Origin: Actinokineospora bangkokensis
GTDB lineage: Bacteria; Actinomycetota; Actinomycetes; Mycobacteriales; Pseudonocardiaceae
Reading direction: 5' to 3'
Length of the DNA: 64,000 nt
Assembly: GCF_001940455.1 (NCBI RefSeq)
Contig: NZ_MKQR01000015.1
Coordinates: forward strand, 1-64,000
This document shows positions 32,297-41,449 of this stretch, piece after piece; position 1 is the first letter of the stretch, and each line of letters opens with the position of its first letter. A program made the translations under genes and the position numbers. The notes beneath the pieces are model-generated. The model did not search any database. It was not told the DNA's origin and was given only the letters and a program-made list of their open reading frames with translations.

Positions 32297-32632
32297 GTGG
32301 ATCGTGAGGACGTGGTCCGGGAGCTCGTGGCGGAGGGACGTGACGACTGGGTGCCTGTGCTCGGCCTGTTCCACCTGGCGAGGCAGGTCGTGGAAACCGG
32401 CGGCGGCACTGTTGCCGACGTGGTCACCGACGTGGTTCGGGCGTTGGTCGACCGTGGGCTCATGACCATCGGCGTCCTCGGTGACGACGGGCACGACCCT
32501 TGGCCGGGCGACAGTTCCACCGTGGTGGCCCGGTTCACCGGGGAGATGGCCGCGTGCGGCTGGGAGCCGGACACCGGTTCGCTGTGGCTGGCGAACACCG
32601 AGCGGGGTGATGTGATGGCCGAGGGCCTGTGA
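32297..32632 (+). CDS. Small hypothetical protein
   Basis: GTG 32297 (or GTG 32288) starts a protein of about 111 residues with normal GC3 coding bias. It has an acidic N-terminal helix (REDVVRELVAEGRDDWVPVLGLFHLARQVVE), then TVVARFTGEMAACGWEPDTGSLWLANTERGD. I do not recognise the family with certainty; similar short proteins of unknown function occur across actinobacteria. It converges on the dehydrogenase gene with 3 bases between the stops. Confidence 0.65.
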   Translation: MDREDVVRELVAEGRDDWVPVLGLFHLARQVVETGGGTVADVVTDVVRALVDRGLMTIGVLGDDGHDPWPGDSSTVVARFTGEMAACGWEPDTGSLWLANTERGDVMAEGL

Positions 32633-32635
32633 CCC

Positions 32636-33679
32636 TCAGGCGGCAGGGCGGTTCAGGCGCGCGTCGACCAGGGCTTGGGCTGCGCGGAGGGGGGTGGTGT
32701 CGCGGGCGGCGGCGTCATCGAGCAGGGCGGTGAGGTGGGGGCCGATGGCTTTGACGCGGTCGTGGGATTCGGTGGCGGTGCGACCGTGCAGTTCGCGGGC
32801 GGTGGCCGCGATGATGCCGCCCGCGCTGACGACGGTGTCCGGGGCCCAGAGGATGTTGCGGGCGTGAAGCAGGTCGGCGGTGGAGTCGTGGTCGAGTTGG
32901 TTGTTGGCGGCGCCCGCGATGGCGCGGCAGCGCAGTTCCCCGACCGTGGCCGGGGTGAGGATGCCGCCGGTGGCGCAGGGGATGAGGACGTCGACGTCGG
33001 CGCGGACGGCGTGGGCGGGGGTTGTCCAGCGGGCCCCCCAGCGGGCCGCCAGCGCCCGGCGACGGGGGTCGAGGTCGGTGGCGGTGAGGGTGGCGCCGCG
33101 TCGGGCCAGCCAGTCCCCGACGAGGGTGCCGACGTGGCCGAGGCCGATGAGGGAGAAGGTCAGGGTGGCGAGGTCGGTGCCGGGCCAGCGGTGCCCGCAC
33201 ACGGCTTCCAGGGCGGCGGTGACGCCCAGTGCCGTGGGGACGGCCGAGTCGCCGCTGCCGCCGTCCGTCTCGGGGCGGCACAGGACGTGGGGGGTGCGGG
33301 TGTGCAAGCGGGCCATGTCGTCGGGGCTGGTGCCGATGTCCGGGCCGGTGACGTAGGTGCCGCCGAGGCCGTTGACGACGTCGGCGATGTCGTCGAGCAG
33401 GTCGGCCCTGGCGGGGCCGGTCCAGTCGGCGGAGGTGGTGCCGTCGAGTACGACGACGGTCTTGCCGCCGCCGTGGTCGAGCCCGGCCAGGGCCGCCTTC
33501 CGGGTCATGGCTGCCGAGAGCCGCAGGACGTCGTCGAGGCCGTCGCGCCAGGTCGGGTAGGGCGTGACGCGGCACCCGCCCAGCGCGGGGCCGAGCCGGG
33601 TGGAGTCGACGCTGACCATGATCGTCTGCCGGGAGCGCGGGCCTCGTTCGACCACGACCCGCTCCGGGGTCGGGGTCAC
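32636..33679 (-). CDS. Leu/Phe/Val-type amino acid dehydrogenase
   Basis: GTG 33679 overlaps the upstream DUF2000 stop by 4 bases (GTGA). The much longer open frame to the right is a shadow. The 347-residue protein has the catalytic block MTRKAALAGLDHGGGKTVVV, the second TGPDIGTSPDDM block, and the NAD domain GLGHVGTLVGDWLARRGATL, ending with GAANNQLDH. This family reversibly deaminates branched-chain or aromatic amino acids to 2-oxo acids with NAD. The divergent Lrp regulator fits amino-acid control. Which amino acid is used is not decided by sequence. Confidence 0.9.
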   Translation of the reverse strand: MTPTPERVVVERGPRSRQTIMVSVDSTRLGPALGGCRVTPYPTWRDGLDDVLRLSAAMTRKAALAGLDHGGGKTVVVLDGTTSADWTGPARADLLDDIADVVNGLGGTYVTGPDIGTSPDDMARLHTRTPHVLCRPETDGGSGDSAVPTALGVTAALEAVCGHRWPGTDLATLTFSLIGLGHVGTLVGDWLARRGATLTATDLDPRRRALAARWGARWTTPAHAVRADVDVLIPCATGGILTPATVGELRCRAIAGAANNQLDHDSTADLLHARNILWAPDTVVSAGGIIAATARELHGRTATESHDRVKAIGPHLTALLDDAAARDTTPLRAAQALVDARLNRPAA

Positions 33680-34098
33680 GCGCCCGCTCCCAGCAGCCGC
33701 AGGCGGCGGGTCAGCGGGGAGATGAGGGCGCGGGGGCCGAACAGGGCGACGGCCACCTGCCTCAGGTGCTCGCCCGGGGTCTGCGCGAGCACGTTCAGGT
33801 AGTCGTCGTGGTCGCGGGCCTGGCGGGCGGTGTCGTTGAAGCCGACCACGGTCACCTCGTCCTGTTCCCGTGCTCGGCGGTGGAGCTCTTCGAGTTCGGC
33901 CGGGGTGGCGGTGAGCACCGGGACCGGGTGGGGGTTGAGCGCCGCGTGCACACCGCCGGAGGCGTCCTCGCCCTCCGCGCCGAGCAGGTGCGAGGTCCGG
34001 GCGCCCAGGCTCAGGCCGACGACCACGGCCGCGTTCACCGCCTCGCCCGGTGCCAGGTCGGATCGGACGACCAACACCATCTTGGTCGGCAATGCCAT
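33676..34098 (-). CDS. DUF2000 family protein
   Basis: ATG 34098 follows GGAGGAG. The 140-residue protein begins MALPTKMVLVVRSDLAPGEAVNAAVVVGLSLG and contains VPVLTATPAELEELHRRAREQD, as in DUF2000 (PTH2-like fold). It is translationally coupled to the amino-acid dehydrogenase and divergent from an Lrp gene. The context ties this uncharacterised family to amino-acid metabolism. It is only distantly similar to the other DUF2000 protein at 7392-7820. Confidence 0.8.
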   Translation of the reverse strand: MALPTKMVLVVRSDLAPGEAVNAAVVVGLSLGARTSHLLGAEGEDASGGVHAALNPHPVPVLTATPAELEELHRRAREQDEVTVVGFNDTARQARDHDDYLNVLAQTPGEHLRQVAVALFGPRALISPLTRRLRLLGAGA

Positions 34099-34204
34099 CT
34101 TTTCTCCTCCGGTTGACTGGTGATCGACCGTCAGAGTAGGCATTCAGCCAGCCCAGAAGCTCTCCACCGATCGTTTGACCGGAACTGGTGGCAGACTGAC
34201 CGCC

Positions 34205-34666
34205 GTGGACGAACTTGATGCGGCGATCATCGACCTGGTCCAGACAGATGCGCGGCAGTCCAACCGCGAGCTGGCCCGACGACTGGGCATCGCGCCATCG
34301 ACCTGCCTCGAACGGGTGCGGGCCCTGACCCGCCGGGGGGTGATCCGCGGGTACCACGCCGAGATCGACCTCGTGGCCCTCAACCGGGGTGTCCAGGCGT
34401 TCATCGCCGTGCAGGTGCGGCCGTTGAACAGGCAGGTCATCGACGCGTTCAAGGAGGCGGTCGGCGGGATGCCCGAGGTGCTGGCGGTCTTCGTCCTGGC
34501 GGGGGGCGACGACTTCCAGCTGCACGTCGCCGTCCAGGACCTCGACCACCTGCACTCGTTCCTCGTGGACCGGCTCAGCGGGCGCCGCGAGGTGGTCGGC
34601 TTCCGCAGTTCGGTGATCTACGAGCGCGTCCACAACCCGGTCCTCGCCCCGCTGCCCGCGCCGTGA
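34205..34666 (+). CDS. Lrp/AsnC family transcriptional regulator
   Basis: GTG 34205 gives the normal Lrp opening VDELDAAIIDLVQTDARQSNRELARRLGIAPSTCLERV, with the HTH at about residues 20-40. The C-terminal RAM ligand domain follows (VQAFIAVQVRP...VFVLAGGDDFQLHVAVQDLDHLHSFL). Total 153 residues, the family norm. It is divergent from the DUF2000/dehydrogenase operon and most likely senses the amino acid that enzyme acts on. Confidence 0.92.
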   Translation: MDELDAAIIDLVQTDARQSNRELARRLGIAPSTCLERVRALTRRGVIRGYHAEIDLVALNRGVQAFIAVQVRPLNRQVIDAFKEAVGGMPEVLAVFVLAGGDDFQLHVAVQDLDHLHSFLVDRLSGRREVVGFRSSVIYERVHNPVLAPLPAP

Positions 34667-34674
34667 GGACGGGG

Positions 34675-35859
34675 TCAGGCGGGGGTGAGTTCGAGGGGGA
34701 GGTGTTCGAGGCGGTGGATGATGTTGTTGGGGGACCACCGCGGCGGTCCTGCGGGGGCGAGGGTCGCCACTCGGGCGACGAGGGCGGCCAGGAACGCCTC
34801 GGTCTCCAGGCGGGCGAGGCCTTGGCCCGCGCAGCCGTGCTTGCCCTGGCCGAAGGCCAGGTGGCGGGAGGCGTTGCGGTGGATGGTGAAGGTGTCCGGG
34901 TCCTCCCAGACCAGGGGGTCCCGGTTGGCTGAGGCGTAGAGGACGAGGACGCGGGTGCCCGCGGGCAGGGCGGTGCCCGCCAGTTCGGTGTCGTGCGCGA
35001 CCTTGCGGGAGAAGGCGCGGAGCGGGGAGGCGAAGCGGAGGACCTCGTTGACCGCGTTGGGGATGAGGGTGGGGTCCTGCCTGAGGTGCTGCCACTGGGC
35101 GGGGTGGGTGGCGAAGAGGTGGAGGGCGCCCGCGATGCCGCTGAGGGTGGTGTCGAGGGAGGGGGCGAGGTAGTCGATCATCAGGGCGGGGCACTCGGCG
35201 TGGGTGAGCGTGCCGTTGTCGGCGGCGGTCAGCAGGTCGGCGCCCATGCTGCCGGGGAGGGCGGTGCGGTGCCTGACGACGTCGCGGGCGAAGCGCATCA
35301 TGGCCAGGCCTGCGGGGATCGCCTTGACCGCTTGGCCGTTGGCGGGGCCCAGGGCGTCGAAGGTCGCCGCGCCCCAGGTGAGCAGGTGCTCCCGGCCCTC
35401 CTGGGGCCAGCCCACGAGGTCGGGGACGACCGACAGGGGGAGCGCGGCGGCGAGTTCGGCGCCGTCGACGGTGCGGCGGGCCACCGCGGCGGCGACGATC
35501 TCGTCCGCGCGGCGCCGGATGTCGTCGGTCAGGTCGCGCAGGGCCCGGGGGGTGAGCCGGTGGGCGACGAGGGCTCGGCGGCGGGTGTGGTCCTCGCCGT
35601 CGCTGGTGAGCGTCGTGCCGCGGGACAGGCGGTTGATGACGGGGTTGAGCCCGACGCCGTCGCCGGAGACGAAGGTCTTGTGGTCGAGCAGCGCGGCCCG
35701 GCACTCGGCGTAGCGGGGCAGGGCGTAGGCGTTGTGCTTGGGCAGCCGCACGACCGGGCCGAGTTCGCGCAGCGCCGCGTAGTGCGGGTAGGGGTCGAGG
35801 ATGGCTCGCGGGGAGTAGATGTCCGGCCGGTAGACGGGGACATCGGGTCGTCGGGGCAT
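34675..35859 (-). CDS. Cytochrome P450
   Basis: The 394-residue soluble P450 has the I-helix acid-alcohol pair in APSLDTT (Asp236-Thr237), the ExxR motif in NEVLR (272-275), and the heme loop FGQGKHGCAGQ with Cys343 as ligand. The SLDTT I-helix is a variant of AGxDTT. It is the last gene of a five-gene leftward operon with an extradiol dioxygenase, FAH hydrolase, acyl-CoA synthetase and flavin monooxygenase. A role in hydroxylating or demethylating an aromatic or alkyl-aromatic substrate is inferred. Redox partners are not encoded nearby. Confidence 0.93.
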   Translation of the reverse strand: MPRRPDVPVYRPDIYSPRAILDPYPHYAALRELGPVVRLPKHNAYALPRYAECRAALLDHKTFVSGDGVGLNPVINRLSRGTTLTSDGEDHTRRRALVAHRLTPRALRDLTDDIRRRADEIVAAAVARRTVDGAELAAALPLSVVPDLVGWPQEGREHLLTWGAATFDALGPANGQAVKAIPAGLAMMRFARDVVRHRTALPGSMGADLLTAADNGTLTHAECPALMIDYLAPSLDTTLSGIAGALHLFATHPAQWQHLRQDPTLIPNAVNEVLRFASPLRAFSRKVAHDTELAGTALPAGTRVLVLYASANRDPLVWEDPDTFTIHRNASRHLAFGQGKHGCAGQGLARLETEAFLAALVARVATLAPAGPPRWSPNNIIHRLEHLPLELTPA

Positions 35860-35871
35860 GGTGCTCCTCGG

Positions 35872-37353
35872 TCAGCGGCGCGCGGTGGACCGCGGCAGGG
35901 CTCGGTGGAGCCGGGTGGTGCTTCGGCCCGCGGCCAGGACTGTCCCGTCTGGACGGACGAGGGCGGCTCCGGACCCGAGCCACCGGCGCAGCTCGCGCGA
36001 CTCGCCGGTGGTGACCACGACGGCACCGCGCTCCTGGAAAGCGGCGCGTTCGGCCTCGGACGGGGTGGTGGCGGTCACGACGGCGAACGAACCGCCCGCG
36101 ACGTCGTCGAAGCGGCGGCCGTCGTCGAGCAGGGCGTTGGGGCACAACCGCCCCGCGGCGGACCGGGGCAGGCGCGGCCGCAGGACGAGGTCCGACCGGC
36201 GCAGGGCGGGCGTCGCGCTGTCGAGGGTGCGGCCGCTGAGCAGGGGTGCGGCGATCCGGCGGATCAGGTCGCCGAGGCGGCCGCCCTCGGTCATGGCCTT
36301 GCCGATGAGCACCGCGCGCCGGATCATCGAGCGGGCGTGCGGCTTGCGCTCGGTCTCGTAGGAGTCGAGCGCGGACTCGGGCAGGGTGCCGCCGAGGACG
36401 CCCGCGAGCTTCCAGGCCAGGTTCACCGCGTCGCGCAGCCCGGCGCCCATCCCCTGGCCGATGAACGGCGGGGTGAGGTGGGCGGCGTCGCCGAGCAGGA
36501 ACACCCTGCGGTCGCGCCACCGGTCGGCCAGGCGCGCGCGGAAGGTGTACTCGGCCACCCGGACGACCTCCAGGTCGGCCGCGGGGACGGCCCCGGTCCA
36601 CGGCGCGATCAGCGGGTGCAGGCGGTCCACCGCGCGGAAGTCGTCCCCGGTCTCGCCGGGCAGCAGGCGGAACTCCCAGCGGTAGCGGGTCTTGCCGATG
36701 CGCATGTAGGTCGCCGCGCGGTCGAGGTCGCACACCTGGTGCACGCCCTCCCACTCGTCGAGGTCGGCGGTGGTGGCGATGTCCACCACGAGCCAGCGCT
36801 GCTCGAACCGCAGGTCCGCCATCCGCGCGCCGATCGCCGCCCTCGTGGGGCTGTTGGCGCCGTCGCAGCCCAGGACGTAGTCGGCGTGGACCGTCGCCCG
36901 CTCGCCGGTGGCGCGGTCGGTCACCTCGACCTGGGCGCCCCCGGCGTCCTGGGTGATGCCGGTGACCTCGGTGCCGCCGCGCAGGGTGACGGTGGCCAGG
37001 TCCGCCAGGGCCGCGCGCAGCAGGTGCTCCAGGTCGGGCTGGTCGAACATGCTGGCCTGGGGGTGGCCGTGCCTGCCGCCGTCCGGTGAGCGGGGGAACT
37101 CGGCCAGCACCCGCAGGTCCGGGTCGAGCAGCCGCAGCCCGCGGCAGGGCCAGGAGATCGCCGCGAACCGCTCGGCCAGGCCCAGCCTGCCGAGGATGCG
37201 CAGGACCTCGTCGTCCAGGTGCACCGCGCGGGGTTGCGGGTACACCGAGTCCCACCGGTCGAGGACCAGGCACTCGACGCCGAAGCCGCCGAGCAGGGCC
37301 GCGGCGGTGAGGCCGGTGGGGCCAGCGCCGACGATGACGACCGGCACCCTCAC
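35872..37353 (-). CDS. FAD-dependent aromatic hydroxylase (MhpA-like)
   Basis: GTG 37353 follows GGGGAGG. The 493-residue flavoprotein has the ADP motif VVIVGAGPTGLTAAALL, the DG motif VLGCDGANSPTR and the second FAD motif RVFLLGDAAHLTPPFIGQGMGAGLRDAVNLAWKL, with a thioredoxin-like C-terminal region. It resembles 3-(3-hydroxyphenyl)propionate hydroxylase and related phenol hydroxylases, which add the second hydroxyl before ring cleavage. The neighbouring extradiol dioxygenase would use the resulting catechol. Twelve bases separate it from the P450 gene. Confidence 0.9.
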   Translation of the reverse strand: MRVPVVIVGAGPTGLTAAALLGGFGVECLVLDRWDSVYPQPRAVHLDDEVLRILGRLGLAERFAAISWPCRGLRLLDPDLRVLAEFPRSPDGGRHGHPQASMFDQPDLEHLLRAALADLATVTLRGGTEVTGITQDAGGAQVEVTDRATGERATVHADYVLGCDGANSPTRAAIGARMADLRFEQRWLVVDIATTADLDEWEGVHQVCDLDRAATYMRIGKTRYRWEFRLLPGETGDDFRAVDRLHPLIAPWTGAVPAADLEVVRVAEYTFRARLADRWRDRRVFLLGDAAHLTPPFIGQGMGAGLRDAVNLAWKLAGVLGGTLPESALDSYETERKPHARSMIRRAVLIGKAMTEGGRLGDLIRRIAAPLLSGRTLDSATPALRRSDLVLRPRLPRSAAGRLCPNALLDDGRRFDDVAGGSFAVVTATTPSEAERAAFQERGAVVVTTGESRELRRWLGSGAALVRPDGTVLAAGRSTTRLHRALPRSTARR

Positions 37354-37405
37354 CGCGGCCTCCCCGGGGCCGGGGGCGGCGCTGTCGCTGTGCTCATGGC
37401 GGTCC

Positions 37406-39292
37406 TCACGGCTGGTCTGCGGGGTGGGTGACCTCGACGCGCACGGGCACGGCGAAGCGGCCCAGGGCGGCGGTCACGGCCGCCTCGTCCGCCTCCGGTG
37501 CCAGGCGGGCGGTGGCGACCACCGCGCCGTCCTCGACCACGGCGTCCATGGTGACCCCGCCGAGCGGGTCGAGCACCTCGGCCAGCGCGCGCCGGGTGGC
37601 GTCGGCGCGCAGGGCGAGCTTGTAGGGCTTGCCGATGTCGGTGATGGGCAGCGCGTCGAGCACCGTGACGGCCTTGGGCGCCGCGGCGCGCTCGGGCACC
37701 CGGTCGCCGGCCCAGGCCACCAGGTCGGCGCCGGTCGCCGCGGCGCCGGGCACGAGGGTCACGTAGGCGACGGGGACCTCACCGGCGTGCTCGTCGGGCC
37801 TGCCGACCGCGCTCGCCGCGGTGACCTCGGGGTGGGCCAGCAGGGCGTCCTCGATGGTCGCCGGGTCGATGTTGTGGCCGCCGCGGATGATGAGGTCCTT
37901 GGCGCGGCCGGTCAGGTGCACGAACCCGTCGGCGTCGAGGCGGGCCAGGTCGCCGGTGTCCAGCCAGCCCCCGTCCAGCGTGCCGAGGCCGTCGAGCACG
38001 GGCCCCGCCCCGTCGCGCCCGACGACGTACCCGGGGAACACGGTGGGTCCGCTGATGGCCAGCACGCCGGTCTCGCCGGGCGGCAGGTCCTCCCCCGTCA
38101 CCGGGTGGACGACCTTCACCCGCTGGTACGGCAGGCGCTGGCCGACGGCCCCGGCGCGCGGGGCGTCGGGGAAGCTGCGGGCGCTGGCGCACGTGGCCTC
38201 GGTGAGCCCGTAGCCCTCGACCAGGGTGACGCCGGTGTGGGCCTGGAAGCCCTCGCGCACCGCGGCGGGCAGCGGCGAGGCGCCGACCATGGCGTAGCGC
38301 AGGCAGGAGATGTCGGCGTCGACCGGGCAGTGGGTGAGCACCGCGTACACCGTGGGCACCGCGCTCATCGCGGCGATCCGGTGGTGCTCGACGATCTTCC
38401 AGAACTCCCCGTACAGCGCGGGCTCGCGGTAGCCGAGCGGCCCGGCCCACACCGCGTGCTGGCCCTTGAACAGGGGCGCGAGCAGGGTGACCACCAGGGC
38501 GTTGACGTGGAACAGCGGCAGCGCGGCGAACACGGTGGCGGTGTCGTCGAGCAACGAGTTGACGGCGATCATCCACGCGTCGCTGACCTCGTTGGCGTGG
38601 GTGTGCGCGGCCAGCTTCGGCGTCCCGGTGGTGCCGCCGGTGTGGAACAGCGAAGCCAGGTCCCCGGCCGCGGGTGGTGCGCCGTCGAAGCCGTCCGCGC
38701 CGTGGTCGGCGGCGAGGTCGTGCAGGTAGCCGACGCGCACGCCGTCGAGGGCGGGCAGCGCCGGGGGTTCGCCGGTGGCGCCGGTGGGGCGCAGCACGAG
38801 CAGGACGTCCAGCTCGTCGGCGAGCGCGCGGGCGGTCTCCCACACCTCGGGGGCGAGTTCCGGCCCGGCGGTGACGAGGACGCGGGCCCCGGACAGGCGG
38901 AGCAGTTGGGTGAGGTGGGCGCGGGACAGGCCCGCGTTGAGCGGGGCGGCGATCCCCGCCAGCTGCGCCCCCAGGGTCGCCGGGACCAGCTCGGCGCAGT
39001 TCGGCGACATGAGGGCGACGGCGTCGGTGCGGCCGATCCCCGAGGCGCGCAGCAGGTTCGCGCAGCGGTGGACCTCGGCGAGCAGGTCCGCGAACGTCCG
39101 GCCCTCGGGTTCGCGCCACCGGGCCGCGCTGGGCAGCACGGTGGTGGCCGGGCGGTCCGGCCACGCCCGCGCGGCGCGCCGGAGCAGCGCGTAGGTCGAC
39201 TCCGGCAGGCCGCGGTCGGCCAGCGGGACGGCCTCGATCGCGGCCAGGTCGTCCGGGCCCGCGCACCGGGGCCACAGCAGCTCGTCGCTCAT
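37406..39292 (-). CDS. Acyl-CoA synthetase (AMP-dependent)
   Basis: The 628-residue adenylate-forming enzyme has the phosphate loop SLFHTGGTTGTPK, VEGYGLTEAT, GWLDTGDLARLDADGFVHLTGRAKDLIIRGG, and the C-terminal catalytic Lys in ITDIGKPYKL. It overlaps the FAH-family gene by 4 bases (ATGA). In this operon it would activate an aromatic or ring-cleavage carboxylic acid with coenzyme A. An extra C-terminal stretch of about 60 residues after GKPYK is slightly longer than usual. Confidence 0.92.
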   Translation of the reverse strand: MSDELLWPRCAGPDDLAAIEAVPLADRGLPESTYALLRRAARAWPDRPATTVLPSAARWREPEGRTFADLLAEVHRCANLLRASGIGRTDAVALMSPNCAELVPATLGAQLAGIAAPLNAGLSRAHLTQLLRLSGARVLVTAGPELAPEVWETARALADELDVLLVLRPTGATGEPPALPALDGVRVGYLHDLAADHGADGFDGAPPAAGDLASLFHTGGTTGTPKLAAHTHANEVSDAWMIAVNSLLDDTATVFAALPLFHVNALVVTLLAPLFKGQHAVWAGPLGYREPALYGEFWKIVEHHRIAAMSAVPTVYAVLTHCPVDADISCLRYAMVGASPLPAAVREGFQAHTGVTLVEGYGLTEATCASARSFPDAPRAGAVGQRLPYQRVKVVHPVTGEDLPPGETGVLAISGPTVFPGYVVGRDGAGPVLDGLGTLDGGWLDTGDLARLDADGFVHLTGRAKDLIIRGGHNIDPATIEDALLAHPEVTAASAVGRPDEHAGEVPVAYVTLVPGAAATGADLVAWAGDRVPERAAAPKAVTVLDALPITDIGKPYKLALRADATRRALAEVLDPLGGVTMDAVVEDGAVVATARLAPEADEAAVTAALGRFAVPVRVEVTHPADQP

Positions 39293-40224
39293 CGCTTGCG
39301 CCTCACGACCGTGCGCTGGGTGCCCAGGTCGATGGCGCCGTCATCGGTGGCCACGGTCGCCTCGATGACGTCGCCGTCGGCCAGGTACCTGGGGTTCTTC
39401 GCCTGGCGCTGGAAGAACAGCTTCCACTTCAGCGCCGGGGGCAGCAGCGCGCCGATCTTCTCCACCACCTTGGGCGGCGCGGACAGCGCCGTGCCCGCCG
39501 GTGTCCCGGTGAGGACCAGGTCGCCGGGGTCGAGGCGCTGGAACCGAGACAGCGCCTGCAACGCCTCCAGGGGCTGGTAGACCATGTCCGCCCCGACGAC
39601 GGAGTCCTGGCGGGGCGCGCCGTTGACCGACAGCCGCAGCCGCAGGTCGGTGAACCGGTCGAACTCGTCGTCCTCCAGCAGCACCAGCGCGGGGCCGACC
39701 GGGGTGAAGGTCGGGTAGGACTTGGCCTCGTAGAACTGGGTCTTGGGCAGCTGGACGTCGCGGGCGGAGACGTCGTCGGTGACGACCAGGCCCGCCACGT
39801 ACCCGCGCGCGGTGGTGACCTCGGTGCCCACGGGGATCTCCCGGCCGATCACCAGGCCGATCTCGACCTCGTAGTCGAGCAGGTCCACGTGCGGCGGGGT
39901 GACCACGTCGTCGAACGGGCCGCTGATCGACCCGGAGGTCTTGCGGAAGAAGGTCAGCGGCACGGTCCTCGGGTCCATGCCCGAGTCGGTGACGTGCGAG
40001 GCGAAGTTGGTCATCTGGGCGACCACGCGGCAGGGCGCGGTGACCGGGGAGACCAGGACGAGGTCCGCCACGCGGTCGGTGGGCGGGGCCGCCGCGGCGG
40101 CGGCGATGGCCGCCCGGTCGGCCAGCAGCGCGCCGGTGGTCGCGGCCCGGGTGTCGATCTTCGTCGCGTCCGCGCCCGCGGCGGCGTACCACGCGTCCGC
40201 GGTGCGCAGGATCGTCGTGCTCAC
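39289..40224 (-). CDS. Fumarylacetoacetate hydrolase (FAH) family protein
   Basis: The 311-residue protein has the FAH core: YEVEIGLVIGREIPVG (metal-binding Glu residues), VVTDDVSARDVQ, KSYPTFTPVGPALV, and LDPGDLVLTGTPAGTAL near the end. The family hydrolyses C-C bonds of 2,4-dioxo acids or isomerises and decarboxylates meta-cleavage products. Position after the extradiol dioxygenase supports action on a ring-fission product. It is 24 bp from the dioxygenase gene and coupled to the acyl-CoA synthetase. Confidence 0.9.
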   Translation of the reverse strand: MSTTILRTADAWYAAAGADATKIDTRAATTGALLADRAAIAAAAAAPPTDRVADLVLVSPVTAPCRVVAQMTNFASHVTDSGMDPRTVPLTFFRKTSGSISGPFDDVVTPPHVDLLDYEVEIGLVIGREIPVGTEVTTARGYVAGLVVTDDVSARDVQLPKTQFYEAKSYPTFTPVGPALVLLEDDEFDRFTDLRLRLSVNGAPRQDSVVGADMVYQPLEALQALSRFQRLDPGDLVLTGTPAGTALSAPPKVVEKIGALLPPALKWKLFFQRQAKNPRYLADGDVIEATVATDDGAIDLGTQRTVVRRKR

Positions 40225-40248
40225 AGGGGGTCCTCCGGGGTCGTCTGG

Positions 40249-41382
40249 TCAGGTGCGGGCGACTTTGAGCAGGCCGAGCAGGCGTTGAGCGTCGAACTCG
40301 TTGTCCTCGCGCAGCGCGGAGAACACCGCGCGCAACTCCCGCAGCGACTGGCGGCCGGGCCGGACGCCGAGGAAGTCCGCGGTGGCGGGCGGGCCCCACT
40401 GGGCCAGGCCGGACGCGCTCATCGGCGCCCAGCCCGGGTCCAGGGTGCTGTCGAACAGGTCGCCGTCGCTGAAGTGCTCCACCAGGAACCCGTCCGGGTC
40501 GCGCCAGTAGTCGAACAGCTGGCTGCCCTGGATGTGGCGCCCGATGCCCCAGGAGCGGCGGTGGCCGCGCTCGCGCAGGTGCTCCCCGCCCGCGGCCATC
40601 GCGTCGAGGTCCGCGACCTGGTAGGCCGAGTGCACGTACCGGTTGGCCGGGCCCAGGGTCAGCGCGACGGTGTGGTGGTCGGCGGGCGTGGTGCCGCGGT
40701 CGCAGCGGATGAAGCTCATGACGGGACCGCGGTCGCGGTTCCCCGCGTGGTAGAGGAAGTCGCTGACGATCATCCCGAGGTTGTGCAGGTACCAGTCGAG
40801 GGTCTGGCGGTACTTCGTCGTCTGGAGCACCACGTGCCCGAGCCGCTGGATGAGCGCGGGCGCCCGGGGCGGTCGCAGCGTGGCGTTGGCCCGTGGCGCG
40901 CCGTGGCCGACGTTGTGCACCAGGGGTTCCTGCGGGGGGAGCGCGGGCAAGTCGTCGGTGTCGGAGACGACCCGGACGTGCAGGCCGCTGGGGTCTTCGA
41001 GGTCGACGACGACGCCGCCCAGCGCTTCCGGCAGCGCCGCCACCGGCCGTCCGGTGGCCTCGGCCAGCCTGAGCACGTCGGCGCGGGCGGCCGCCCGGAA
41101 GGCGGGGCCCAGGAACCGCGAGCGGGCGCCCCGGCGGATGAGCACGCACGGCGCCCCCGGGTCGGTGCCGCGCAGGTGCAGTTCCCGCCCGGTGCTCAGC
41201 ACCGGGGTGAACCCGAAGTCCCGCGCGAAGGCCTCCGCGCGCCGCAGGTCCGGCTTCTCGAACTCCAGCCACGCCAGGTCGTGCGCCTTGACCACCGGGT
41301 TCGCCGCCCGGCCGGGGTGCTCCCCCGCCAGCGCGCCGCGCTCGCTGTGCAGACCGGTGTGCGGGTCGTGCCCGACAGCCAC
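40249..41382 (-). CDS. Extradiol ring-cleavage dioxygenase (type I, VOC family)
   Basis: GTG 41382 with GAGGGGAG upstream is preferred over a longer frame crossing the operator. The 377-residue protein has two VOC domains. The C-terminal one keeps the iron ligands: His183 (QRLGHVVLQ), His251 (YVHSAYQVADLD) and Glu302 (DPDGFLVEHFSDGD). This matches catechol 2,3-dioxygenase-type enzymes that cut next to the diol. It is the first gene of the five-gene operon and faces a TetR gene across two palindromes. Confidence 0.9.
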   Translation of the reverse strand: MAVGHDPHTGLHSERGALAGEHPGRAANPVVKAHDLAWLEFEKPDLRRAEAFARDFGFTPVLSTGRELHLRGTDPGAPCVLIRRGARSRFLGPAFRAAARADVLRLAEATGRPVAALPEALGGVVVDLEDPSGLHVRVVSDTDDLPALPPQEPLVHNVGHGAPRANATLRPPRAPALIQRLGHVVLQTTKYRQTLDWYLHNLGMIVSDFLYHAGNRDRGPVMSFIRCDRGTTPADHHTVALTLGPANRYVHSAYQVADLDAMAAGGEHLRERGHRRSWGIGRHIQGSQLFDYWRDPDGFLVEHFSDGDLFDSTLDPGWAPMSASGLAQWGPPATADFLGVRPGRQSLRELRAVFSALREDNEFDAQRLLGLLKVART

Positions 41383-41403
41383 GGCGGCTCCCCTCGTCGA
41401 CGT

Positions 41404-41420
41404 TGATGACGAAATCATCA
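41404..41420. promoter_or_regulatory. Palindrome upstream of the dioxygenase operon
   Basis: TGATGA-cgaaa-TCATCA, perfect 6-bp arms, 22 bp upstream of the dioxygenase GTG. It lies in the divergent region with the TetR gene and is a second candidate operator. Confidence 0.45.
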
Positions 41421-41449
41421 GTCACGAGCGGTTCGTCAGTCAAGGGTTT

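Noticed and set aside
32636-37273. A continuous 1545-codon open frame on the minus strand
   Set aside because: Only the last 348 codons (from GTG 33679) encode a recognisable protein. The rest is antisense or frame-shadow to Lrp, P450 and flavin monooxygenase genes with Arg/Pro/His-rich composition typical of GC-rich shadows.
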